9,404 nt of DNA from Gammaproteobacteria bacterium (GTDB taxonomy: Bacteria; Pseudomonadota; Gammaproteobacteria; Pseudomonadales; Azotimanducaceae): contig DMUF01000183.1 of assembly GCA_003476445.1 (NCBI GenBank), positions 1 to 9,404 on the forward strand, in the 5' to 3' direction. The translations under genes were made by a program, and so were the position numbers. Below the pieces are notes generated by a model that was not told where the DNA came from, ran no database searches, and saw nothing but the letters and a program-made list of their open reading frames with translations. Shown one piece after another: positions 1 to 7,153 of the stretch. Numbering within the stretch: the first letter of the stretch is position 1; each line of letters opens with the position of its first letter.

Positions 1-561
1 GGCAATCGCCTCGATGAGATCGACTTTCAGCTGTTCTTCATGCTGCTGATCGACGCGGGCGGCGACACCACGCGCAATCTCGTCGCCGGCGGTCTGCATC
101 TGCTGATGCAGCACCCGGAAACGCTGGCGGAACTCAGATCAAATCCCGCGCTTGTGCCAAAGGCACGAGACGAACTGCTGCGCCTGGTGAGCCCGGTGAT
201 CTACATGCGCCGCACCGCGTCCGTCGATACCGAGCTCGGCGGTCAGCGCATCCGAGCGGGAGACAAGGTCGTGCGCTACTTTGGCGCTGCAAATCACGAC
301 GAGCGCAAGTTCGCCGATCCCGAGCGGCTCGACATTCATCGCGCCGCGGGTGCGCACATCGCCTTTGGTGCCGGCACGCATGTTTGCCTTGGCCAGCACA
401 TTGCGCGGGTGGAGATTGATTGCATGCTGCATGAGGTGCTCACCCGTCTGCACGCCATCGAACTGGATGGCGAGCCCGAGTGGCTGCCTTCGAATTTCAT
501 CTCCGGCATCCGACGTATGCCAATCCGTTTTCGTCCGGGTCCACGCCGATCCACCGCTTGA
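1..561 (+). CDS. Cytochrome P450, C-terminal part (5' end outside window)
   Basis: Haem-thiolate monooxygenase, cut by the window start; the frame is open from base 1 and 186 codons remain, ending in TGA at 559-561. Three P450 signatures appear in order: the I-helix oxygen-binding motif AGGDTT (nt 55-72), the K-helix ExxR as ELLR (nt 172-183), and the haem loop FGAGTHVCLG (nt 364-393) with the iron-ligand Cys at 385-387. The stretch TELGGQRIRAGDKV and the C-terminal SNFISGIRRMPIRF resemble the CYP125/CYP142/CYP124 group, whose members hydroxylate steroid side chains or terpenoids; that subgroup assignment is from memory of the family, and the substrate is inferred. No membrane anchor is visible in the part present, as usual for soluble bacterial P450s. 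It lies 60 bp upstream of an efflux operon on the same strand, but a TATAAT box after its stop suggests that the operon has its own promoter. Confidence 0.95.
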   Translation, partial: GNRLDEIDFQLFFMLLIDAGGDTTRNLVAGGLHLLMQHPETLAELRSNPALVPKARDELLRLVSPVIYMRRTASVDTELGGQRIRAGDKVVRYFGAANHDERKFADPERLDIHRAAGAHIAFGAGTHVCLGQHIARVEIDCMLHEVLTRLHAIELDGEPEWLPSNFISGIRRMPIRFRPGPRRSTA

Positions 562-564
562 GGC

Positions 565-570
565 TATAAT
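565..570 (+). promoter_or_regulatory. Putative sigma-70 -10 box (TATAAT) for the efflux/mauED operon
   Basis: A perfect TATAAT hexamer begins 4 bp after the P450 stop codon, in the only non-coding gap on this side of the window. Transcription would start near 577, giving a leader of about 45 nt to the preferred GTG start at 622. I see no good TTGACA-like -35 at 16-18 bp spacing (the bases there read about CACGCC), nor a TG extension, so the promoter may need an activator or the match may be chance. Confidence 0.45.
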
Positions 571-621
571 CCCGCGCTTGCGTTGGCGCGACGCCGGCGA
601 TCGACCAAGCGAAGAAACCCT

Positions 622-1713
622 GTGCCATTGTCTGACTGGACCATTCGTCATTGCCTCGCCGCCAGCATCATTGCGGCTGCTGCGCTGCTTGCCGGCTGCG
701 GTGGCAGCAAGGACGAGGCCGCGTCCGGGCCCCCTGCCCGGGCTGTTCCGATCCGCAGCGCGGTTGCCGAGGCGCAAACCGTGGTCGTCGAGGAGCAAAG
801 CCTCGGTCGGCTCGAAGCACAGCGTATTCCCGACATTGCGGCCGAGACAGCAGGTCAGATCCGCGCCATTCAGGTGGATGCAGGGGCAACGGTTACCGCA
901 GGCACGGTGCTCGCCACCATCGACGATGAAGCTCAGCGTCTATCGGTCGAATCCGCCGAAGCAACGGTTGCCCGATTGCAGGTGCTGCTCGACAACCAGA
1001 ATCGGACTGTTGAGCGGCTCGAGAGGCTCTCCACTGATCGCTCGGTCGCTGAGAGCATGGTCGACGACGCGGTTGCTCAATCACGCGCCCTGCGCGCGCA
1101 GGTGGCCGAGGCCAGCGCGCGGGCCCGAGAAACACGACGGGCACTGGCAAAGACCCAGGTGATGAGCCCGATCGACGCCATTGTGCAGGCGCGCCACGTC
1201 TCCGTTGGCGATTTCGTTGCGCCCGGACAGCCGCTGTTTGCACTTGTTGCCGCGGACGCGCTGCGCGCCTATCTGCCCTTCCCGGAGACGCTTGTGAACA
1301 CAATCGTGCCCGGACAGGCGGTGGAACTCAGTCTGCCAACCGCTGAGGCCGCGACCATCAGCGCGACGGTCACGGACCTGCGACCCATGGTCGGCAGCGG
1401 AACCAGCGCCTTCGAGGCCATCGTCGACTTTCGTAATCCGGGTGGCTGGCGTGCGGGTGCCAGCGTGCGCGGACGGGTCGCCGTGGAAACACGCGCGAAC
1501 AGTATTCTGGTGCCGGAAACGAGCGTGGTGCAGCGCCCCGCGGGCGACGTCGTCTATGTCATCGAGGGCGAGACGGTGCGCCAGCAAGCGGTGATCACCG
1601 GTGTGCGGCGCAAGGGCACGGTCGAAATCCGCGAGGGGCTCGCCGCCGGCACCCCCATCGCCGCGGACGGCGCCGGGTTTCTCACTGACGGCGCGCGAGT
1701 GCGGGTGCAATGA
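622..1713 (+). CDS. RND efflux periplasmic adaptor (membrane fusion protein), lipoprotein
   Basis: Periplasmic adaptor that couples an RND pump to an outer-membrane channel (AcrA/MexA family). With the GTG start at 622 it has 363 residues, normal for the family. The N-terminus is a lipoprotein signal: a hydrophobic stretch ending in the lipobox LLAGC, with Cys26 as the predicted lipidated residue, followed by a Gly/Ser/Ala linker. Next come the first half of the lipoyl-like domain (about residues 75-102, VDAGATVTAG), an alpha-helical hairpin rich in Ala, Arg and Glu (about 104-178), the second lipoyl half (about 179-211, MSPIDAIV), a beta-barrel (about 213-289) and a membrane-proximal domain to the end. 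Start choice: the frame also opens at TTG 583 (13 residues longer, only about 6 nt after the predicted transcription start) and TTG 628. GTG 622 has a weak GAAG Shine-Dalgarno 7 nt upstream and gives a clean signal peptide. The stop overlaps the next start (ATGA). Substrate unknown. Confidence 0.9.
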   Translation: MPLSDWTIRHCLAASIIAAAALLAGCGGSKDEAASGPPARAVPIRSAVAEAQTVVVEEQSLGRLEAQRIPDIAAETAGQIRAIQVDAGATVTAGTVLATIDDEAQRLSVESAEATVARLQVLLDNQNRTVERLERLSTDRSVAESMVDDAVAQSRALRAQVAEASARARETRRALAKTQVMSPIDAIVQARHVSVGDFVAPGQPLFALVAADALRAYLPFPETLVNTIVPGQAVELSLPTAEAATISATVTDLRPMVGSGTSAFEAIVDFRNPGGWRAGASVRGRVAVETRANSILVPETSVVQRPAGDVVYVIEGETVRQQAVITGVRRKGTVEIREGLAAGTPIAADGAGFLTDGARVRVQ

Positions 1714-4700
1714 GCCTGCCCGGACTTTCCATCTCGCGTCATGTCTTCGCCTACATGGTCAGCGCGCTCATCGTGCTGTTCGGCATCATCGCCTTCCGTG
1801 ATATCGGCGTAGATCAATATCCGCAAGTCGATCTGCCGATGGTCTCGGTCACCACCGTTCTGCCCGGCGCGGATCCGGAGATCATCGACACCAGCATCAC
1901 GAACGTGATCGAGAACGCCGTGAACAGCGTTCCCGGCATCGACGTCATCGCCTCCACGTCGTCCCCCGGCGTGTCGATCGTGCGGCTGCAGTTCCTGCTC
2001 GAAAAGGACGTGGATGTCGCGTTCAACGAAGTGCAGGCCAAGGTCAATCAGACGCTGCGCATGCTGCCAGACGATGCTGACCCACCCATCGTCGGCAAGA
2101 TCGAGGTCGGGGCGAACGCCATCATGTGGCTTTCGCTGACAGGGGATCGAACCCTGCAGCAGCTGAATCAGTACGCGGAAAACGTCGTCAAGAAACGATT
2201 GGAGGTCATCGACGGCGTCGGCCAGGTGCAGATGGGCGGGCGTCGGGTACGGACCATCCGGGTCGAGATCGATCTCGATCGCATGCACGCCATGGGGGTC
2301 GCGGTCAGCGATATCCAGCGCGCTTTCCGTACCGAGCACATCCAGGCGCCCGGAGGGTTTCTGGTCAGCAAGGACAGCGAGCGACTGATCCGGCTCGACC
2401 TGGAATTCCACAGTCCCGAGGAACTCGGGACCATGATCGTGAACTACCGGGACGGCGCGCCCGTACGCATCCAGGATTTCGCGACCGTGACCGACGGCCA
2501 GGCAGACCTGCGCCAGATCGCGCGCTTCAACGGCAAACCATCCGTCGGTCTCGGCATCGTCAAGATCAGCAACGCGAATACCGTCGCCGTGATCGAAGCG
2601 GTGGAAACTCGTCTCGAGCAGGAGATCCGCCCCCAGCTACCGCCTGGCGTCGAGATCAGCGTCGCCGTCAATGATGCCAACATCATTCGCGAGATCGTTG
2701 CGGCGCTGGAACAGCATCTGATCGAAGGCACGCTGCTCGCTGGCCTGGTGGTGTGGTTCTTCCTCCGCAACGTGCGCTCGACCCTGATCATCGCGACCGC
2801 CATTCCTGTCTCTTTGCTGGGTGCGGTCGCGGTCATCTATTTCCTTGGATATACGTTTAATCAGATGACGCTGCTCGCGCTGCTGCTGCTGATTGGGGTG
2901 GTGGTCGATGATGCGATCGTCGTACTCGAGAACATCTACCGGCATCGCGAAGAGATCGATCCGGATCCGATCACGGCAGCCCGCAATGGCGCAGATCAGG
3001 TGGTATTCGCCGTCGTCGCATCAAGCCTCACGCTGGTCTCGATCTTCGTGCCCGTGGTGTTCATGGAAGGCATGATCGGGCGCTTCTTCGAATCGTTCGC
3101 CGTCGTCGTAACGGTTGGCGTGCTGGTGTCGTTGTTCGTGTCGCTCACGCTGACACCCATGCTGTGCTCGCGGTTCCTCACCGTGAACACGTCCCCCGGG
3201 CCGCTCTATCGGTCGTTCGCGCGCATCCTCGACCGAGTCGACCGGTTATACGAACGCGTGCTCGCACTCGCGCTGAAGCGCCGCTGGATGGTGGTGGTAC
3301 TGACGCTGGTCACCGTGTGGTCGAGTGGCTGGTTCCTGTCCGCGGTGCCGAAGGAATTCATGCCGGCGGAAGATCAGAGCCGTTTCATCATCAGTCTGCG
3401 CGCACCGCTCGGCACCACGACGGAAGCCATGGATCGAGCGCTCGCATCGGTAGAAGCGGTCATCAACCGGCAGCCCGAGGTAATCGGCTATTTCGCGTCC
3501 GCAGGCGGCAGTGGCGGCGGCTTCTCGAGTCAGGCCAACCAGGGCGTCGCGTTCGTCACACTCGCCGCCCGCGCTGATCGCGACCGCAGCCAAAAAGAAA
3601 TCATCGATCAGGTACGAGTCGAACTCGCCGCGATTCCCGGTCTGCGCGCGTTTGCCGCCGAACCGAGCCCGGTGGGGGGACAGCGCGGCGATCCGCTTCA
3701 GTTCTCGCTCATTGGTCCCTCGCTGCCCGAGGTCGCGCGCCTGTCCGACACGCTGTACCAGCAGATGCTCGCCGATACCCGGTTTGCCACCGTGGACATG
3801 GATCTGCAGCTCGATCTGCCACAGGTCGAGGTAGACGTGGACCGGGCGCGCGCCGCCGCTATCGGGCTGACCGCCCAGGACATCGCGTTCGCCGTCAATG
3901 TCCTCGCGGGTGGCTTCGACATCGCCAAGTACAACGACAAACCAGGCGACGGACAACGCTACGACGTGCGCGTCAAGGCGCGGGAAAGCGATCTGGATAA
4001 CCCTGAAGACCTGCACCGCATCATGCTCCGCACGCGCAGCGGCGAACTGGTGCGACTCGACAGCGTGGCCACCGTGCGACCGGTCATCGGCGCCGCCGTC
4101 GTCAACCGGTTCAATCTGCAGTACGCGGCGAATTTCTACGTCACGCCCGCGGTAGCCCTCGGGGAAGGCACCACCCTCGCCTTCCAGATGGCGGATGCCA
4201 TCATGCCGATCGGCTACAAGCTCGAACTTCAGGGCCAGGCACGGGAGCTCTCGCGTACCACAGGCTACGTGCAGTTCGCCTTCGGCCTTGCGATGGTGCT
4301 CGTGTTCATGGTGCTCGCAAGCCAGTTCAACTCGTTTGCCCAGCCGCTCATTGTCATGGTGGCACAGCCGCTCGCAATCATCGGCGGCCTGGTCGCACTC
4401 TGGGCTTTCGGGCGTAGCCTCAACATCTTCTCGATGATCGGCATGGTGCTGCTCATCGGCCTGGTAGCAAAGAACTCGATTCTGCTCGTGGACCTGACCA
4501 ACCAGCTGCGCGCCCAGGGGCGAGGCATCGACGAGGCGCTGCGTGAGGCATGCCCCATTCGGCTGCGGCCTGTTCTCATGACGTCGCTCACGGTCATCCT
4601 CGCGCTCTTGCCTGCGGCTCTGGGTTTTGGCGCCGGTGCCGACACCAACGCCCCGCTCGCCGTCGCCGTTATCGGGGGGATGGCGAGCTCCACCCTGCTC

Positions 4701-4772
4701 ACACTCGCCGTGGTTCCTGCGGTCTACTCACTCTACGAAAACTGGCGCGAAAGGCGGCGAGCACGGGCGTGA
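1710..4772 (+). CDS. RND multidrug/hydrophobe efflux pump, inner-membrane permease (HAE-1 type)
   Basis: Proton-driven inner-membrane pump of the AcrB/MexF superfamily; 1020 residues, full length. It has the duplicated RND layout: TM1 (about residues 11-29), a large periplasmic loop, TM2-6 (about 335-490), TM7 (about 526-545), a second periplasmic loop, and TM8-12 (about 852-1008). The proton-relay acidic pair is at Asp400-Asp401 in GVVVDDAIVVLENIYRH, equivalent to AcrB Asp407/Asp408, and the partner Lys is Lys921 in GLVAKNSILLVD, equivalent to AcrB Lys940. A Gly/Ser-rich segment at about 599-611 ends in SQANQG, as in related pumps. All key residues are present, so it should be functional. 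The ATG overlaps the adaptor stop by 4 bp, and its own TGA overlaps the GTG of the mauE-like gene by 4 bp. No TolC/OprM-type outer-membrane factor is in the window, so it must borrow one. Substrates cannot be read from sequence; the neighbouring P450 hints at hydrophobic compounds. Confidence 0.96.
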   Translation: MSLPGLSISRHVFAYMVSALIVLFGIIAFRDIGVDQYPQVDLPMVSVTTVLPGADPEIIDTSITNVIENAVNSVPGIDVIASTSSPGVSIVRLQFLLEKDVDVAFNEVQAKVNQTLRMLPDDADPPIVGKIEVGANAIMWLSLTGDRTLQQLNQYAENVVKKRLEVIDGVGQVQMGGRRVRTIRVEIDLDRMHAMGVAVSDIQRAFRTEHIQAPGGFLVSKDSERLIRLDLEFHSPEELGTMIVNYRDGAPVRIQDFATVTDGQADLRQIARFNGKPSVGLGIVKISNANTVAVIEAVETRLEQEIRPQLPPGVEISVAVNDANIIREIVAALEQHLIEGTLLAGLVVWFFLRNVRSTLIIATAIPVSLLGAVAVIYFLGYTFNQMTLLALLLLIGVVVDDAIVVLENIYRHREEIDPDPITAARNGADQVVFAVVASSLTLVSIFVPVVFMEGMIGRFFESFAVVVTVGVLVSLFVSLTLTPMLCSRFLTVNTSPGPLYRSFARILDRVDRLYERVLALALKRRWMVVVLTLVTVWSSGWFLSAVPKEFMPAEDQSRFIISLRAPLGTTTEAMDRALASVEAVINRQPEVIGYFASAGGSGGGFSSQANQGVAFVTLAARADRDRSQKEIIDQVRVELAAIPGLRAFAAEPSPVGGQRGDPLQFSLIGPSLPEVARLSDTLYQQMLADTRFATVDMDLQLDLPQVEVDVDRARAAAIGLTAQDIAFAVNVLAGGFDIAKYNDKPGDGQRYDVRVKARESDLDNPEDLHRIMLRTRSGELVRLDSVATVRPVIGAAVVNRFNLQYAANFYVTPAVALGEGTTLAFQMADAIMPIGYKLELQGQARELSRTTGYVQFAFGLAMVLVFMVLASQFNSFAQPLIVMVAQPLAIIGGLVALWAFGRSLNIFSMIGMVLLIGLVAKNSILLVDLTNQLRAQGRGIDEALREACPIRLRPVLMTSLTVILALLPAALGFGAGADTNAPLAVAVIGGMASSTLLTLAVVPAVYSLYENWRERRRARA

Positions 4773-5305
4773 ACGACCCGTTGCTCCACAGCGTCATCGC
4801 GCTAGGGCTTTGCGCGCTGTTCGCGAGCAGCGGCCTGCACAAGCTCAACCAGCGCGCCCGCTTCGCCGCCCAGCTCGCTGAGTACCGCCTGCTGCCATTG
4901 TGGCTGACCGACAGCGCGGCCGTGCTGCTCGTGGTTATCGAGTGTGCGCTCGCCCTGTTGCTGCCCTGGCCTGCTCTGCGCGCGGTCACGGGCGCCGTGG
5001 CTGCCCTTTTGTTCACGATTTACGGCTTGGCGATTGCCGTGAATCTCGCCCGCAAGCGCACCTATATCGACTGCGGCTGCGGCGACACTGCGATTCTGCT
5101 CACGCCCTGGCTACTGCTGCGCAACGCCGTGCTCGCGGTCGGGGCCGGGCTGCTGACGCTTGCGCCCACCTCGCGGGAGCTTGGGATCATGGATGGTGTG
5201 GTCGGGGCCTTTGCTTTGATCGCGCTCATCGTGTTGTATCAGACCATGGACCAGCTGCTCGAAAACGCCTCCGCGTTGCGCGAATGGAATTCAACCCATG
5301 ACTGA
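4769..5305 (+). CDS. mauE: MauE-like membrane redox protein (MauE/DoxX family)
   Basis: Integral inner-membrane protein of 178 residues, the usual size for MauE. Predicted membrane segments lie at about residues 7-23, 48-66, 73-93, 113-132 and 141-158. The motif FASSGLHKL after TM1, the following AEYRLLP, and the Cys pair in DCGCGD (Cys102 and Cys104) match what I know of MauE. In methylotrophs MauE is needed, with MauD, to mature the disulfide-rich small subunit of methylamine dehydrogenase, and it is thought to pass redox equivalents across the membrane. Here the start is GTG 4769, overlapping the pump stop (GTGA); the frame is open further upstream to 4550, but that part only shadows the pump gene and has no MauE character. 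Its end overlaps mauD by 8 bp. No amine dehydrogenase gene is seen nearby, so its client is unknown. A generic DoxX/MauE protein is the alternative, less likely given the mauD neighbour. Confidence 0.85.
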   Translation: MNDPLLHSVIALGLCALFASSGLHKLNQRARFAAQLAEYRLLPLWLTDSAAVLLVVIECALALLLPWPALRAVTGAVAALLFTIYGLAIAVNLARKRTYIDCGCGDTAILLTPWLLLRNAVLAVGAGLLTLAPTSRELGIMDGVVGAFALIALIVLYQTMDQLLENASALREWNSTHD

Positions 5306-5954
5306 ACTGCTCCTGACCGGCATGATCGTGCAGTGGCTTGTGATTATCGGCCTGATTGTCGCGGTTCTCGCGCTGGGTCGGCAGGTTGGATTACTCCACA
5401 CCCGGCTTGCCCCCGCAGGTGCGCTGGTGACGGCGAGCGGACCCAAGGTGGGAGAATTCGCGCCGCGCCTCAACCTTCCGACCCTGACTGGCGATACGCT
5501 TGAAGTCGGGGGACAGCGATCACGGGCGTTGCTCATCTTGTTCGTTTCGCCCACGTGTCCTCTGTGCAAGGCGCTGGTACCGGCAGCCCGCGCGATGGCG
5601 CGCAGCGAACGTCAGCGTCTTGATCTCGCCTTTGCCAGCGATGGCGGCGATACCACCTCGCATGGCCGCTATGTCGCAGACATGGAAATCGAGGCCTGGC
5701 CCTATGTGCAGAGCTTCGAGCTTGGCATGCGCTTCGAAGTGGCCAAGCTGCCGTACGCCGTGCTTATCGATGCTGCGGGGGTACTGCGCGGCAAGGGGCT
5801 TGTGAACAGCCGCGAGCATCTTGAGAGCTTGCTCGAATCGATGGACAGCGGCTACGCGACGATTCAGGACTATCTCAACGCAGAACCGCCCGAGGGGCTC
5901 GCGCGCGACGCCGCATCCAGCAGCGCTTCCTCCACAAACCAGAGCCGGTCCTGA
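5298..5954 (+). CDS. mauD: MauD-like thioredoxin-fold protein (amine dehydrogenase accessory family)
   Basis: Membrane-anchored thioredoxin/redoxin-fold protein of 218 residues. One N-terminal membrane segment (about residues 8-27) would place the rest in the periplasm. The redoxin domain begins near VGEFAPRLNLPTL (about 51-63); the active site is CPLC (Cys87, Cys90) in SPTCPLCK, and the cis-proline loop is KLPYAV (Pro152). GKGLVNSREHLESLLE (about 165-180) is characteristic of MauD. MauD is required for methylamine dehydrogenase biogenesis in Paracoccus and is presumed to form or isomerise disulfides in the small subunit. Start: ATG 5298, inside the last codons of mauE, with GGA 9 nt upstream. 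The final 25 or so residues are a Ser/Ala-rich tail lying in the 85 bp overlap with the convergent gene. In mau clusters mauA usually follows mauD; here it does not. Assignment to the family is strong, the client is unknown. Confidence 0.88.
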   Translation: MTELLLTGMIVQWLVIIGLIVAVLALGRQVGLLHTRLAPAGALVTASGPKVGEFAPRLNLPTLTGDTLEVGGQRSRALLILFVSPTCPLCKALVPAARAMARSERQRLDLAFASDGGDTTSHGRYVADMEIEAWPYVQSFELGMRFEVAKLPYAVLIDAAGVLRGKGLVNSREHLESLLESMDSGYATIQDYLNAEPPEGLARDAASSSASSTNQSRS

Positions 5955-7132
5955 CCCCAGGTCACCTGGTCCCCGACGCGAAAGCACGGCACACCCCAAA
6001 GCCCGAGCGAGCTTAGCTCGCGCGCGTTGCTCGCCGCCTCTGTCCGCCAGCCCGGGTTGCTAAGCTCCTTGCGCCCAAGCGCCCACGAAAGTCCCGCCCG
6101 TTCGACGATCTGTCTGAGACCACGATCGGACCCCGCGTCGATGCCGCGCGCCCAGACTCCGTCGAGAAACGCGAGCACGTAGTCCGTGCCACGCCCTTCT
6201 GCGCGCGCCCACGGAATGAGGGCATAGCCGCGCTCCACGGGCCGGCCCACCGGATCTGCGATGCGACCGAATGGAATACCGTGATAGCGGGCTTCGCGCG
6301 CGGCGTCCCGCACGAAGGCGAGCGCTTTCTGTCGCGGTACCGGTAGCTTGCGCATGACCATCGGCAACAGGTAGCGGAGCTCAAGCTGAGCTCCGTAGCG
6401 TCGGGCGAGATCAACCACGCGCGGTGCCGCAACCGCCGTGTACGGGCTGCGGAAGGAGAGATAAAAATGCAGCTTGACGCCCGGCGCCGCCGATTGCGTC
6501 CCGGTAGTCGGCTCCTTGCGCTCACCCAGCGCTGAGGTCGAAGGCGCGTGCCGTTCCCGGAGCGGAACACCCGCATCGAAGGGGGGCTCGCGCCAGGGCG
6601 CCGGCGTTTGATCAGCCGCTCGACGCGTGCCAAGCCTTGTCAGGCGGTTATCAAGAAAATGCAGCCGATCCATGCTGGCGTACCAGTCGTTGCCGTACCA
6701 CGCGACGCCGCTCAGAAAATGCCCTAGCCGTGAACGTCGAGCAGCGCCGGCGGCCAGATCGGCATCACTCGCGCGAGGCGCGCCCCCTTCGGGCGCGGCG
6801 GGAAGAGACAGCGTCAACCCCGCGCGCTGCGCGAGGCGCTCCGCATCGATCCGGGCCCAGTCCGATCTCAGAGCAGGTTCCGAGGTCGCCCAGTCGGCCG
6901 GCGGACCCACCGGGTGTTCGATGATCTCCACCTCGTGCCGCGCGCGGATGCGCGCGAGCGCCACGCGCATGAGCTCGGAATGGGGCTCACCCGCCTCATG
7001 AAAGAACTCTATGCGATGCGGCAAACCCCGCCGGGAACGCTCGCTTTCCGCGCGTGCGTGACGAGCACGCTCACGTGCCTCCCCGCAGTACCAGGCCATT
7101 GCCGAGGCGGTCAGGGACGTAACGATCGACAT
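5870..7132 (-). CDS. Two-domain DsbA-fold / 2-hydroxychromene-2-carboxylate isomerase-like protein
   Basis: A 420-residue protein that appears to contain two thioredoxin-fold (DsbA/GST-kappa) units. The C-terminal one is clear: a strand leading into SFRSPY (226-231), the position of the catalytic Ser in HCCA isomerases; a VP cis-proline at 381-382; and WGQDRL (392-397) with EEAL near the end, typical of the isomerase family. The N-terminal unit (about 38-165) starts with IEFFHEAGEPHSEL and ends with WYASMDRLHFLDNRL; it is degenerate. Neither unit has a CXXC, so it is unlikely to be a disulfide oxidoreductase; a glutathione-dependent isomerase or transferase is more plausible. The link between them (about 166-218) is Pro/Ala/Arg-rich. 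No convincing signal peptide, so probably cytoplasmic. ATG at 7132 has a GGGG about 10 nt upstream and lies 21 bp after the uvrB stop, so co-transcription with uvrB is likely. The 3' end overlaps convergent mauD by 85 bp. Substrate unknown. Confidence 0.82.
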   Translation of the reverse strand: MSIVTSLTASAMAWYCGEARERARHARAESERSRRGLPHRIEFFHEAGEPHSELMRVALARIRARHEVEIIEHPVGPPADWATSEPALRSDWARIDAERLAQRAGLTLSLPAAPEGGAPRASDADLAAGAARRSRLGHFLSGVAWYGNDWYASMDRLHFLDNRLTRLGTRRAADQTPAPWREPPFDAGVPLRERHAPSTSALGERKEPTTGTQSAAPGVKLHFYLSFRSPYTAVAAPRVVDLARRYGAQLELRYLLPMVMRKLPVPRQKALAFVRDAAREARYHGIPFGRIADPVGRPVERGYALIPWARAEGRGTDYVLAFLDGVWARGIDAGSDRGLRQIVERAGLSWALGRKELSNPGWRTEAASNARELSSLGLWGVPCFRVGDQVTWGQDRLWFVEEALLDAASRASPSGGSALR

Positions 7133-7153
7133 GCGACAGCGACCCCGCGAGGC

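Noticed and set aside
281..1162. + strand open frame of 293 codons spanning the P450 end and the adaptor start
   Set aside because: Runs through two well-supported genes in another frame; Arg/Ser/Pro-rich translation without domains.
1554..2411. - strand open frame of 285 codons across the adaptor/pump junction
   Set aside because: Antisense to two clear genes, His/Asp-rich composition typical of reverse frames of GC-rich genes.
3246..4016. - strand open frame of 256 codons inside the pump gene
   Set aside because: Shadow of the second periplasmic loop of the RND permease, which is fully conserved on the + strand.
6007..6021. Inverted repeat GCGAGC-TTA-GCTCGC near the end of the isomerase-like gene
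   Set aside because: Short stem inside coding sequence (the RELSSLG segment) without a T-tract; unlikely to terminate either operon.
6375..6395. Perfect inverted repeat CGGAGCTCA-AGC-TGAGCTCCG
   Set aside because: A 9 bp stem with a 3 nt loop, but it lies in the conserved GAQLELRY region of the isomerase-like gene and can be explained by repeated Leu/Glu codons; no T-run follows, so it is not a terminator.
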